Positions 53,963-63,159 of a DNA stretch of 64,000 bases are shown piece after piece. The notes under the pieces were generated by a model. The model made no database searches and was not told the DNA's origin. It saw only the letters and a program-made list of their open reading frames with translations. Position 1 is the first letter of the stretch. Every line of letters begins with the position of its first letter. The position numbers and the translations under genes are program-made. Source of the stretch: Pseudomonas alcaligenes (GTDB lineage: Bacteria; Pseudomonadota; Gammaproteobacteria; Pseudomonadales; Pseudomonadaceae); the NCBI RefSeq assembly GCF_014490745.1, contig NZ_LZEU01000001.1:2941501-3005500 (forward strand), in the 5' to 3' direction.

Positions 53963-54481
53963 TTACTTGACCTCCACCAGCCGGATCGCCCGCGATCCTT
54001 CCAGAGACAGGTGGATGACGCCGGCACGGCTGGGGAAATTCGGCGCATCGTCGTCGGTGTTTTCCATCACCGGGATGTCGATCAGGGTCTGCTCACCCGC
54101 CGGGTCGCTGACCAGCTTGGCCTCCAGCTTCTCGATCGCCCGCCAGCTGTCACCGCCGATGGGCACCACATCGAGCAGGCTGTAATGCTCCACTCCCTCC
54201 TCGTTGGCCTCCGGGGTGAAGGCTGCCAGGTACTGGCTGTAGTTGTTGCCCATGCCGAAGCCCTCGACGGTGAACACCGCCAGGGTCACCTGGCTTTCCT
54301 CGCCGGTATCCAGGGTCTGGGTCATGGTCGCCTCGGGGTAGCCAGTGGCATAGCTGTCCTTGAGCAGCGCCACCAGGTGCCCGACCTGCTCCTGCAGGGC
54401 CTTGGGAACAGGCGCCGATTCGGCGGCGTGGGTCAGGGTGCAGGCGAGAAGCAGGCTGGCGGGCAGCAGACGCAGTTTCAT
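53963..54481 (-). CDS. Secreted hypothetical protein (172 aa)
   Basis: Begins MKLRLLPASLLLACTLTHAAES, a Sec signal with an AHA-type or lipobox-like end (LLLAC is inside the hydrophobic core). The mature part, about 150 aa, contains EQVGHLVALLKDSYATGYPE, TLAVFTVEGFGMGNNYSQYL and a beta-rich C-terminus. No family recognised. The ATG at 54481 is preferred to a longer frame that starts at 54565 and has no signal peptide. Convergent with the decarboxylase-like gene. Confidence 0.75.
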   Translation of the reverse strand: MKLRLLPASLLLACTLTHAAESAPVPKALQEQVGHLVALLKDSYATGYPEATMTQTLDTGEESQVTLAVFTVEGFGMGNNYSQYLAAFTPEANEEGVEHYSLLDVVPIGGDSWRAIEKLEAKLVSDPAGEQTLIDIPVMENTDDDAPNFPSRAGVIHLSLEGSRAIRLVEVK

Positions 54482-54623
54482 GACGGGGAATCCGGCTGTT
54501 GGAAGGATGGGACGGCCGCGGATGTTAGCGCCTGGCCAGGAAATTATTCTTGGCGTGGCGCACACAAGCGGCGCCTGGGCTGGTCGGCACGCGGTAACGA
54601 TATCTGCCAGAGCTGCGGGCTGC

Positions 54624-55382
54624 TTATAGACGCCCGATCCTCATGTTCACCGGCCAGCTGATCGAGCGCCGCGTGGCAGGCTCGCCCCAGAGCTCGGCGA
54701 CTTCTGTAGCGAAGCGCTGCAGCAGATCCTCGCGCCCGGCATCCCGGGCACTGCGCACCGCCGACCAGGTCGAGACGTAGCCGAGGAACTCGGCGAAATC
54801 CCACTCCAGCTGAATGGCCAGCGGCGGGCTCTCAAGCTCGGCGAAGGGAAAATCGAGGGTCGCGTAACCGCTGTCCACCAGCTTGCGCTCGGCCGGCCAG
54901 TAGGGGCCGATTTCGTGCCAGTAGAAGTGTGCGAAACGCGCGCCCAGCTCACCATCCAGGCGCAACACGCCATAGCTGATCAGCGCCAGGATCGCCTGCG
55001 GCACGGCCACCCGGCGCACTTCGCTGTAGAACCTGGGCAAGTCGAACCAGTGCGCCGCCTGCGCCGCCGTCACCAGGCTCGTACTATGGCTCGGCAGCGG
55101 CAGATCCTCTGCTGGCGCGCAGCGGTAGCTGACGTTCTCCTGCGGCACGCTGTGGGCAATCTGATCCGCACTGGGGTCGAAGCCCGCCACGGAGCTGAAA
55201 TACCCGGCGAGCTGCTTGGTGAGCTGGCCGTTGCCACAGCCGACGTCGACCGCCAGCCTCCGGTCAGGCGCCACGGCAGCCAGATACGCGGCCAGCTCTG
55301 GCGGGTACTCCGGCCGAAACCGTGCGTAGGCCGAGCCCCCCTGCTCGAACCAGTTGCGGTTTGCTGCGGCAGTGTCAGTCAT
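54624..55382 (-). CDS. Class I SAM-dependent methyltransferase
   Basis: A 252-aa enzyme with motif I LAVDVGCGNGQLTKQLAG (about residue 42), motif II region GFDPSADQI, and SLVTAAQAAHWFDLPRF, the Met_trans/trans-aconitate-like signature. It methylates a small molecule using S-adenosylmethionine. Substrate unknown. Its start overlaps the end of a MarR relic by 8 bp, so a regulator and methyltransferase once formed a unit. Confidence 0.88.
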   Translation of the reverse strand: MTDTAAANRNWFEQGGSAYARFRPEYPPELAAYLAAVAPDRRLAVDVGCGNGQLTKQLAGYFSSVAGFDPSADQIAHSVPQENVSYRCAPAEDLPLPSHSTSLVTAAQAAHWFDLPRFYSEVRRVAVPQAILALISYGVLRLDGELGARFAHFYWHEIGPYWPAERKLVDSGYATLDFPFAELESPPLAIQLEWDFAEFLGYVSTWSAVRSARDAGREDLLQRFATEVAELWGEPATRRSISWPVNMRIGRL

Positions 55383-55638
55383 GGGTCGAGCCCTCCACTA
55401 TCAGGCGCTGCTTGATGCGGCCCAGGCGCTGCGAACAGCCCTGCTGCGCGCGGGCCCTGGCCGTGTCTTCCAACACCCGCCGGAGCGGGTGGCCGATCTC
55501 TTCTTCCAGCTGTTCGATGCTTACAACGGTCGCGGCCCAGTGCGCATCCAGTCTGGCCACCAGCTTCTTGCCGACCGGCGTCAGCTGCATGACGGGCTGC
55601 CAACCGTGGTTCAGGAGCGAGACTGAGCGAGTGCGCCC
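55375..55638 (-). pseudogene. C-terminal relic of a MarR-family regulator
   Basis: The minus-strand frame reads RTRSVSLLNHGWQPVMQLTP, then ARLDAHWAATVVSIEQLEEE and HPLRRVLEDTARARAQQG, typical of the wing and dimerisation helices of a MarR regulator. The HTH that should precede it is missing; the sequence above 55640 has no similarity to a regulator. No start codon with a ribosome site is present. The stop lies inside the methyltransferase start. It is best read as a truncated gene. Confidence 0.7.
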
Positions 55639-55911
55639 CTGCCCTCTGGCTGCGTGGCCCTGCCTGAATAGGCCAGTTTCCCCAGAGCCCATCCCCGACA
55701 AAGTCGGCGGCCAATTGTTATCCGCCGATGCCGGAGCAAGGCAGATATACCTACACTGAGTCAGGTTCGTGATGTCTGCATGCTCACTGCGCAAACCATG
55801 AGTTCACTGGGCTCTGGCGGCAGCAAACGGGAACAATAGGCCTGGCGCTGCTATACAGTCGAGTTGAAGTACCTTCGTCATGCCCACACTCCAAACGCCA
55901 GGGATGTCTTA

Positions 55912-56832
55912 ATGCCGGAGCTGGATCCCGAGTCGAATCTGATCCTGATCATCGACGATAGCCCCGATGCCATTCGCTTGTTGAACAGCATGCTCAAGGA
56001 TCTGGGCAGGATCCTGTTCGCCACCAATGGCGAAGCAGGCATACAGCTGGCGCAGCGGGAGCAGCCGGCGTTGATCCTGCTGGATGTAGAAATGGCCGGC
56101 ATGAATGGCTACGAGGTCTGTACGGCGCTCAAGACCGCCCCGACGACCCAGGATTGCGCCATCATCATTGTCACGGCCAATACCGGCATGGAGCATGAAA
56201 TCGCGGCGCTGGAAGCCGGTGCCGTGGACTTCATCAGCAAGCCGTTCAACCCGCCTGTGGTGCGGGCACGCGTGCAGACCCACCTGCGTCTGCAACAGCA
56301 CGCGGCGATGATGCGCCAGCTCGTCAATCGCGACGGTTTGACCGGGCTGTACAACCGCCGCTACCTCGATGAAGTGCTGGTGCAGGAGTTCGAGCGGCAC
56401 CGCCGCCAGCACCTGCCCCTCGCGCTGGCGATCATCGACGTCGATCATTTCAAGGCCTACAACGATCACTACGGCCACCCCCAGGGTGACGCCTGCCTGC
56501 AGCGCGTGGCCAGGGCCATCAACACGGTTGCCCGGCGTCCCGGTGAACTGGTGGCGCGCTACGGTGGCGAAGAGTTCGCGGTCATTGTGCCGCACACCGA
56601 CACGGCGGACGCCGAGAAATACGGCCAATGGCTCTGCGAGCTGATCCGGGAACTGCAGATTCCCCACCAGCACTCGGCCACGGCGCCCCAGGTCACCATC
56701 AGCGTCGGTCTGGTGTCGGTGGTACCGTCCGGCCAGGGCTCCGTGCAACAGTTGCTTGCGGCCGCCGACCAGGCGCTGTACCAGGCAAAATCGGACGGTC
56801 GCAACCGGGCCATCGTCAACCACTGGCCATGA
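55912..56832 (+). CDS. Response regulator with GGDEF (diguanylate cyclase) domain
   Basis: A 306-aa cytoplasmic protein: receiver domain (LILIIDDSPDAIRLL, phospho-Asp in LILLDVEMAGMNG, Lys in DFISKPFNPP) followed by GGDEF (DGLTGLYNRRYLDEV, IDVDHFKAYNDHYGH, GGEEF near residue 218). The I-site position reads RPGE instead of RxxD, so feedback inhibition may be weak. The ATG at 55912 has an AGGGA ribosome site. It ends 30 bp before the hybrid kinase start, and the two probably form a phosphorelay; WspR-type proteins work this way. Confidence 0.94.
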   Translation: MPELDPESNLILIIDDSPDAIRLLNSMLKDLGRILFATNGEAGIQLAQREQPALILLDVEMAGMNGYEVCTALKTAPTTQDCAIIIVTANTGMEHEIAALEAGAVDFISKPFNPPVVRARVQTHLRLQQHAAMMRQLVNRDGLTGLYNRRYLDEVLVQEFERHRRQHLPLALAIIDVDHFKAYNDHYGHPQGDACLQRVARAINTVARRPGELVARYGGEEFAVIVPHTDTADAEKYGQWLCELIRELQIPHQHSATAPQVTISVGLVSVVPSGQGSVQQLLAAADQALYQAKSDGRNRAIVNHWP

Positions 56833-56862
56833 TTGCCAGGCAAGCCGCAAGGGGCTTTGCTC

Positions 56863-59800
56863 ATGCGCTTTAACACGCTGCGCCCTACGACTCCCGCACA
56901 CTGGCTGGCTACCTTCCTTGTCCTGGCCGGGATTTACTATGCGGCAGCCCGACTCGGGCTGTTGCTGGCCTTCGCCAACAGCAACGCCTCGCCGGTCTGG
57001 CCGCCATCGGGCATTGCCTTCGCGGCCCTGCTGCTGTTCGGCTATCGCATCTGGCCCGGCATCACCATCGGTGCCTTTGCCGCCAACCTGGCGGTGTTTG
57101 CGGCCAATCATGTCGCCACTGGCGGTACGTCGATCGCCATGTCGGCGAGCATTGCTATCGGCAACACCCTCGAAGCCATGGTCGGCTGTTACATGCTGCA
57201 TGCCTGGGTGAAAGCCGACCGCTTCCTGCCGACCCCGCTATCGGTTGCCCAGTTTGTGCTGATCACCCTGCTGATGTGCACGGTCAGCGCCGGGATTGGC
57301 ACCGCCAGCCTGATTCTCAGCGGTATCGCGCCAGAAGCCGCGCACACGGTCATTTTCACCACCTGGTGGCTGGGCGATGCCGCCGGCATCGTCATGCTGA
57401 CGCCGTTTCTGGTCAGCTGGATCACCCGCCCCGATGCATCCGGGCCCGCACGCTCTATCGCCGAGATGGCCTTGTCGGGGCTGGCCCTGGCGCTGGTGCT
57501 GCTGACCCTGTTCGGCCAGCGCCTGCCCAGCGATGCCTGGAATCGGGCCCTGGTGTATCTGCTGTTCCCGGCCATCGCCTGGAGTGCCTATCGCTATGGC
57601 CTGCGCGCCGTAACCCTGGTCTTGCTGGTGGTCACCGGTAGCGCCGTCTGGAGCACGACACAAGGTTACGGCCCCTTTGCAACCGGCACCTTGAACGAGT
57701 CCCTGCTGACGCTGGAAATCTTTATCGCACTCGCCAGCATCACCGGCCTGGTACTGGCGACCGACCTTGCCGAGCGGGCGCAGGCCCTGCACAAGGCGCT
57801 GGGCAAGGTGCCGTTTCGTCAGGTTCGCCCGCAGTGGGGGGTGCTGCTGGTCAGCCTGGGGCTGACCGTGCTGGCCTGGCATTTTATCGCGTCGGGAGCA
57901 CAGACCCAGGCGGCGGATCGGTTTGAGCATCTAGTACGCGACGTCAAGCAGCGCATCGACGAGCGCCTGAAAACCTATGAGCAGGTGCTGCGCAGCGGAC
58001 AGGGGCTGTTTCGCGCCTCCACCCAGGTTCAACGGGAGGAATGGCGGGAGTTTGTCCAGGCCCAGGATACCGAGCAGACCTATCCGGGTATTCAGGGCAT
58101 CGGTTTCGCCAAACACTTCAGCCATGGGCAGAAGGTCGAACTGGAGAGCAAGGTACGGCACGAAGGGTTTCCCGACTTTCAGATCTGGCCTGCCGGCGAG
58201 CGTGCGGAATACACCGCCGTCCTGTTCCTCGAGCCCTTCACCAGGCGCAACCTGCGGGCGTTTGGTTTCGACATGCTGACCGAACCTGTACGCCGAGCCG
58301 CCCTGAACCTGGCCAGAGATTCCGGCCGGCCGACCCTGTCGGGCAAGGTCAAGCTGGTGCAGGAGACAGAGAGCAACGTCCAGACCGGTGCCCTGCTGTA
58401 TCTACCGATCTACCGCCATGGCGCGGCGCTCACCACGCCAGCAGAACGCAGCCAGGCGCTGGAAGGCTTTGTCTACAGCCCGCTCCGCATGAACGATTTC
58501 ATGGCAGGTACGCTCGGGACGAAAACCGCGGAAATCGCCTTGCAGATCTTCGATGGCGACACGACTGGCGAGTCCGCCCTGATGTACTCCAGCGGCTCGT
58601 TGTCGCCCGAACAGCAGGCCGAGTACCCCAACCCGCTCATCCGGCAAACCACGATATCGCTGGCTGAGCATCAATGGACGCTCAGGCTCACCACGCTGCC
58701 GGCCTTCGAGGCCTCGGTAGACCGCCAGAAGTCGATCGTCGTGCTGGTTGGCGGCTCGCTGATCAGCCTCCTGCTGTTCTTTATCGTGCGCAACCTGACC
58801 ACCCTGCGGGAGAACGCCAAAGAGCTTGCCAAGCAGTTGACCGTCGCCTTCACCGAATCGGAGATCCGTTTCGGCACGCTGGTCAATGCCGCCAGCGAGT
58901 TCGCCATCATCGCCACCGATGTCAGAGGCACCATCAAGATATTCAACACCGGCGCCGAGCAGATGCTGGGCTACCGCGCCGACGAACTGGTCGATCAGCT
59001 GACACCAGCCGTGCTGCATGTCGACGCAGAGGTAGAGGCACGGGGCGCGGAGTTGAGCCTGCTTCTCGACACCCCGGTGGCGGGATTCGACGTGATTGTC
59101 GCCATGGCCCGCCAGGGGCAGGCCGAAACGCACGAATGGAGTTATGTGCGCAAGGATGGCTCGCGGCTTCCCGTGCAGCTTACGGTGACCGCGGTACGCA
59201 ACTCGGCCGGCGAGATCATGGGGTTCCTGTGCATCGCCAAAGACATCAGCAACGAGCAAGAGGCGGCGCAGCTGCTACGCAATGCCATGGAGCGTGCCGA
59301 AGAGGCCAGCCGGGCCAAAAGCGACTTCGTGGCCAGCATGAGCCACGAGATTCGCACCCCGATGAATGCGGTGCTGGGCCTCACCCAATTGCTGTCGAAC
59401 ACCCACCTGTCCGCCGAGCAGAACAAGTACCTGCAGATGCTGCGAGGGGCAGGCGAATCCCTGCTCGGCATCCTCAACGATGTACTGGATTTCTCCAAGC
59501 TGGAGGCAGGCCATCTGGCGATCACGCCAGCTCCGTTCCGCCTGGGCGAGGTGCTCAGTGCGCTGGCCACCGTGATGTCGGTCAATGCCGCCGAGAAAGA
59601 CCTGGAACTGATCATCGGGGTCGAACCCGACGTCCCGGAGGCCTTTATCGGCGATGCCCAGCGGCTGCAGCAAGTACTGGTCAACCTGGTGGGCAACGCC
59701 ATCAAGTTCACCGAGCACGGCGAAGTTGCCCTGCTTGTGCAGCAACTGAGCGCCGATGCAGAGACCGCCTGCCTGCGCTTTCGGATACGCGATAGCGGCA

Positions 59801-61506
59801 TCGGCATCACCGCCGAGCAGCAGGCCCGGCTGTTCACCCCCTTTACCCAGGCCGACAGCTCCATCGCCCGCCGCTTTGGCGGCACGGGGCTGGGTTTGAC
59901 GATTTGCAAGCGCCTGGTATCCATGATGGGCGGCTCCATCGAGGTACAGAGCACGCCAGGCGCCGGCAGCGAGTTCCGCGTTGAGCTGCCGCTTCCGCTC
60001 GCCCGGCAGCCAAGCCAGGCTGTCGAAGCATTCAGCCTGGAGAACCGGCGCATTCTGGTGGTCGATGACAACCCAACCAGTCTCGAGTACCTGAGCAAGA
60101 CCATCGCCAGCTGGCAGGCCCGGGTCGATGGCGTCGCATCGGGCCAGGAAGCACTGCAGCTGGCGCGTGCGCAGGCCCTGCGTGGCGAGTTCTTCGATCT
60201 GCTCATCGCCGATTGGCAGATGCCTGAAATGGATGGCTTGCGCACCCTGCAGGCAATCCGTGCACTGGCCCCGACCCAGCCTCCTCCACCCAGCATCATC
60301 ATGGTCAGCGCCTTTCACCGCAGCGCACTCATGCAAACCACGGCGGCGGCAGAGATCGAGGCGGTGCTGCTCAAGCCCGTCACCAGCGCCAGCCTGCTCA
60401 GTACGCTGAAAGAGGTGCTGGCGACGCAAACCGATCAGGCCATCACCGCCCACCCCGGCAGCTCGCACTCGCCAGCCAAGCCCTTGCAAGGCGTGCACCT
60501 GCTACTGGTGGAGGACAACCCCCTCAATCAGTTTGTCGCCAAGGGCATGCTCGAACTGGCCGGCGCGAGCGTGGAAATCGCTGACAACGGACAGCAGGCC
60601 ATCGATAGATTGCGTGCCGATGCACAGCGTTATCAGCTCGTGCTCATGGATGTGCATATGCCGGTCATGGATGGTTTTTCCGCCACCCGGGTCATCCGCA
60701 ATGAACTGCAACTGCAACTGCCGGTACTGGCCGTTTCTGCCGGGGTGTTGAGTCACGAGCGCGAGCAGTGCGTAGCGGCAGGCATGAATGGCTTCGTCGC
60801 CAAGCCCATCGATTGCGCGCAGATGCTGGCCACCATTGGCCAACACTTGGCACCTGTCACCCAGGCAGAAGATGGGCTGTCGCCCTTGGTCATCCCGAGC
60901 ACACTGGAGCAGGCGGATGAGCACCCGAGCGTCTTCAATGTGGAACCGCTGCTGAGCCTGGGCAAGGACAACCCGGCCTATCTGGAAACCCTGGTCGCGC
61001 AGATCAGGCGAACGGTAAGCAGCGGGCTCTCCCCCATCACCGATGCGCACCACGCCTGGCAGGAGGGTCGCCATCGCGATGCCGCCAGGCTATTCCACAC
61101 GCTGCGCGGCTCTTTGGGCACACTCGGGGCTAAACCTTTTGCCGCCACCGCCCTGCAAATCGAGCAGGCGATCAACGACGACAACCGCGCCCGCGTCGAA
61201 GCGTTGTTTCCTCTGATCACACAGGATCTGCAAGCAACGCTGAAGGCCGCAGAACTCTGGTTGGGCCAGTACACCGCCCCAGAAGCCAGCCTGCCGGACT
61301 GCGACCTCACCGAGCTCGCTCGGCTTGATACCCTGCTGCAGCAACAGAGCCTGGATGCCTGTCAGCTCTACAGCCGCATGCGCGCCTCACTGCTCGCGGA
61401 AATGAGCAGCCCTGAATTCAGCGTGCTGGATCTGGCCATGGATCGTCTGGACTTCCAGGCTGCACGGCTGGCTATCCAGCCGCTGCTGGAGAACCCGGCA
61501 GCCTGA
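56863..61506 (+). CDS. MASE1-CHASE-PAS hybrid histidine kinase with two receivers and Hpt
   Basis: A 1547-aa membrane kinase. MASE1 (about 1-310, eight hydrophobic segments), CHASE sensor (about 345-620), a further membrane segment (SIVVLVGGSLISLLLFFIV), PAS (about 665-800), HisKA with H828 in SMSHEIRTPMNAVLGL, ATPase (VGNAIKFTEHGEV, GGTGLGLTICKRL), receiver 1 (Asp1117 in LLIADWQMPEMDG), receiver 2 (Asp1263 in LVLMDVHMPVMDG) and Hpt with His1412 in RLFHTLRGSLG. All phosphorelay residues are visible. It starts at ATG 56863 (AGGGG ribosome site); a TTG at 56833 would overlap the upstream gene. It follows the receiver-GGDEF protein, its likely target. Confidence 0.94.
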   Translation: MRFNTLRPTTPAHWLATFLVLAGIYYAAARLGLLLAFANSNASPVWPPSGIAFAALLLFGYRIWPGITIGAFAANLAVFAANHVATGGTSIAMSASIAIGNTLEAMVGCYMLHAWVKADRFLPTPLSVAQFVLITLLMCTVSAGIGTASLILSGIAPEAAHTVIFTTWWLGDAAGIVMLTPFLVSWITRPDASGPARSIAEMALSGLALALVLLTLFGQRLPSDAWNRALVYLLFPAIAWSAYRYGLRAVTLVLLVVTGSAVWSTTQGYGPFATGTLNESLLTLEIFIALASITGLVLATDLAERAQALHKALGKVPFRQVRPQWGVLLVSLGLTVLAWHFIASGAQTQAADRFEHLVRDVKQRIDERLKTYEQVLRSGQGLFRASTQVQREEWREFVQAQDTEQTYPGIQGIGFAKHFSHGQKVELESKVRHEGFPDFQIWPAGERAEYTAVLFLEPFTRRNLRAFGFDMLTEPVRRAALNLARDSGRPTLSGKVKLVQETESNVQTGALLYLPIYRHGAALTTPAERSQALEGFVYSPLRMNDFMAGTLGTKTAEIALQIFDGDTTGESALMYSSGSLSPEQQAEYPNPLIRQTTISLAEHQWTLRLTTLPAFEASVDRQKSIVVLVGGSLISLLLFFIVRNLTTLRENAKELAKQLTVAFTESEIRFGTLVNAASEFAIIATDVRGTIKIFNTGAEQMLGYRADELVDQLTPAVLHVDAEVEARGAELSLLLDTPVAGFDVIVAMARQGQAETHEWSYVRKDGSRLPVQLTVTAVRNSAGEIMGFLCIAKDISNEQEAAQLLRNAMERAEEASRAKSDFVASMSHEIRTPMNAVLGLTQLLSNTHLSAEQNKYLQMLRGAGESLLGILNDVLDFSKLEAGHLAITPAPFRLGEVLSALATVMSVNAAEKDLELIIGVEPDVPEAFIGDAQRLQQVLVNLVGNAIKFTEHGEVALLVQQLSADAETACLRFRIRDSGIGITAEQQARLFTPFTQADSSIARRFGGTGLGLTICKRLVSMMGGSIEVQSTPGAGSEFRVELPLPLARQPSQAVEAFSLENRRILVVDDNPTSLEYLSKTIASWQARVDGVASGQEALQLARAQALRGEFFDLLIADWQMPEMDGLRTLQAIRALAPTQPPPPSIIMVSAFHRSALMQTTAAAEIEAVLLKPVTSASLLSTLKEVLATQTDQAITAHPGSSHSPAKPLQGVHLLLVEDNPLNQFVAKGMLELAGASVEIADNGQQAIDRLRADAQRYQLVLMDVHMPVMDGFSATRVIRNELQLQLPVLAVSAGVLSHEREQCVAAGMNGFVAKPIDCAQMLATIGQHLAPVTQAEDGLSPLVIPSTLEQADEHPSVFNVEPLLSLGKDNPAYLETLVAQIRRTVSSGLSPITDAHHAWQEGRHRDAARLFHTLRGSLGTLGAKPFAATALQIEQAINDDNRARVEALFPLITQDLQATLKAAELWLGQYTAPEASLPDCDLTELARLDTLLQQQSLDACQLYSRMRASLLAEMSSPEFSVLDLAMDRLDFQAARLAIQPLLENPAA

Positions 61507-61507
61507 T

Positions 61508-61540
61508 CGCCAGGAGAGAGTTAATAACTCTCCCCTGGCC
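61508..61540. terminator. Inverted repeat after the hybrid kinase
   Basis: GCCAGG-AGAGAGTTA and its partner ATAACTCTCC-CCTGGC form a near-perfect stem immediately after the kinase stop. No T-run, but it separates convergent genes. Confidence 0.7.
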
Positions 61541-61551
61541 TCTAGAAGGTT

Positions 61552-62054
61552 TCAAACACGGGCGCTTGGGGCGCCGCGAGCATTCTTCTTCTCCAGGATC
61601 AGCGAGGCCTCGTTGTAGGCCTTCTGGAAGGCCTCGCCACCGACCCAGTTCACGGCCGCATCTTCGTCTTCATCGTGGAAGATCCCGCGGTAGACGATCA
61701 GCAACCCCATCATGAAGTCGATCGCCGACTCTTGCGACTCCTCCGCAACCACCAGCTCCAACACCGGGTATTGCAGGAATACCAGGCACATCGCCAGCAG
61801 GCTGATGCCTTCACCGACCTTCATCGCCTGGAACAGATCGTCGAAGTGCGCCGGGTCGAAACCGTTCTCTTCGATGTCATTGAAGTCGAAGGTGCTCAGG
61901 TCGATTTCAACATCATCGAATGGCTCGTTGACCAGCGGATTGGCCAGCACCGGGTGTACGACATTGGCCTTGGGCTGAGGCTTGCCCGAACGATTCTGCT
62001 TGGCCTTGGCTTTGGCCCGCTGGGCACGTTTTGCTGTTTATCCGGAGAGGCCAT
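61552..62054 (-). pseudogene. Conserved hypothetical gene split by a one-base deletion in an A run
   Basis: The minus-strand frame from the ATG at 62054 reads MASPDKQQ and then diverges. One base is missing in the run AAAA (62029-62032). With five A the frame joins KRAQRAKAKAKQNRSGKPQP and runs on through FDDVEIDLSTFDFNDIEENG to the stop at 61552. The lower part, 61552-61950, is open and could be expressed only from an internal GTG. The N-terminal basic/Gln-rich leader is typical of conserved Pseudomonas hypotheticals. Real mutation, slippage or sequencing error are all possible. Confidence 0.7.
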
Positions 62055-62428
62055 GGCGGCGAGATCCTTGTTTCGTGTCTTGGCTGGCCTCGTTGACTGA
62101 TTGTGCCTGCAGCCAGATGCGGGAACTCCACCCATAGCGGATGACCGGTTCAGGAAATACTTGTCTGATGGTTCTCCGTCCGCTCCTGGCCGATAGCGGC
62201 CGATGACTATGGGCTGCTTCCGGCCAGAAGCAGCCATTCCTGCTCATGGGTGCTTGAACGCTAGGATAGTGCGACGGGCAACATCAATGATCTCGGCCCT
62301 CAAGAATGGCTCCCCTATTAGAACCCCACGAAAGAACAAGGGGGATGAAGCCGGCTTGAGGAATTGCCGTGGATTCGTTGAGAGAGGCAGCTCGCCGCGC
62401 TCTATTGCACATTCAGCAGCAGAAATTG
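62055..62428. other. Intergenic with GGCCG-type repeat
   Basis: About 370 bp without a gene. At 62186-62235 it has TCCTGGCCGATAGCGGCC and a following GCTTCCGGCCAGAAGC dyad, related to the repeats near 5950 and 9361. Open frames are without ribosome sites. Confidence 0.5.
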
Positions 62429-63052
62429 CTAAAGGCGGCGACTTCTCAAGCCAGACTGGATGATTGTCAGTGCTGACTGCACAAGAGCCTCGCGACTAAC
62501 TGACTCCGACCGCAATGCGTCATCCCGCAACGCCAACGTCAGCACGCCATTCATCATCGACCAGACTGCGTTCGCTGTGCTGTCCGGATCCATCTCCGGA
62601 TCGATCCATTCCTCTGCAATCCCATCGCGAATGATCGCCGCCATGTGCGCGATCTGCTCCCGCGCCATCGCGCCAATGCGAGAAATGGCCTCAGGATCTT
62701 CTGGGGGGTTGGCCAGGATGCGGAACTGATGTGGCCGCTCCATTGCGAAGCTGACGTACGCATTGAAGATTCGCAGACCCCGCTCTTCAGGCGTCCCCTT
62801 ACCGTCATACGCCTTATCGACGTAGGCACGGTTTTCCTCCATCGAGCGTTCGGCAATAGCGATGAGCAGAGCAGGCTTCCCACCCACCCGGTTGTAGACC
62901 GTTTGCAGGGACACGTCGGCCCGACGTGCAACCTCATCTGCTGATACAGCCGCCATCCCCCCCTCAATCAGCAAGGTCTCGGCAATCTCTACCAGGTTCT
63001 GGCGCATGTCAGCTGCGCGGCGTTGGGTGCGGGTCAAATTCACGGTCGTCAT
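62429..63052 (-). CDS. TetR-family regulator
   Basis: A 207-aa repressor. HTH region NLVEIAETLLIEGGMAAVSA, then EVARRADVSLQTVYNRVGGK, a TetR_N pattern. The C-terminal ligand domain has NAYVSFAMERPHQFRILANP. The ATG at 63052 (MTTVNLTRTQRR) is chosen over a further eight codons upstream. It is divergent from an alpha/beta hydrolase gene, 107 bp away, with repeated TCCAACGTT sites between them. Confidence 0.92.
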   Translation of the reverse strand: MTTVNLTRTQRRAADMRQNLVEIAETLLIEGGMAAVSADEVARRADVSLQTVYNRVGGKPALLIAIAERSMEENRAYVDKAYDGKGTPEERGLRIFNAYVSFAMERPHQFRILANPPEDPEAISRIGAMAREQIAHMAAIIRDGIAEEWIDPEMDPDSTANAVWSMMNGVLTLALRDDALRSESVSREALVQSALTIIQSGLRSRRL

Positions 63053-63090
63053 GGCGGTTGACGGTATCACACTCAATGGATAGAGTCATA

Positions 63091-63117
63091 TCCAACGTTG
63101 TAATAGATTCCAACGTT
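63091..63117. promoter_or_regulatory. Repeated TCCAACGTT, probable TetR operator
   Basis: TCCAACGTT at 63091-63099 and 63109-63117, 18 bp apart; AACGTT is itself palindromic (CAACGTTG at 63093-63100). They lie between divergent tetR and hydrolase starts. Confidence 0.6.
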
Positions 63118-63159
63118 TGAGTTAAAACAATTTCAATACACGACTCCAGGATCATGACC

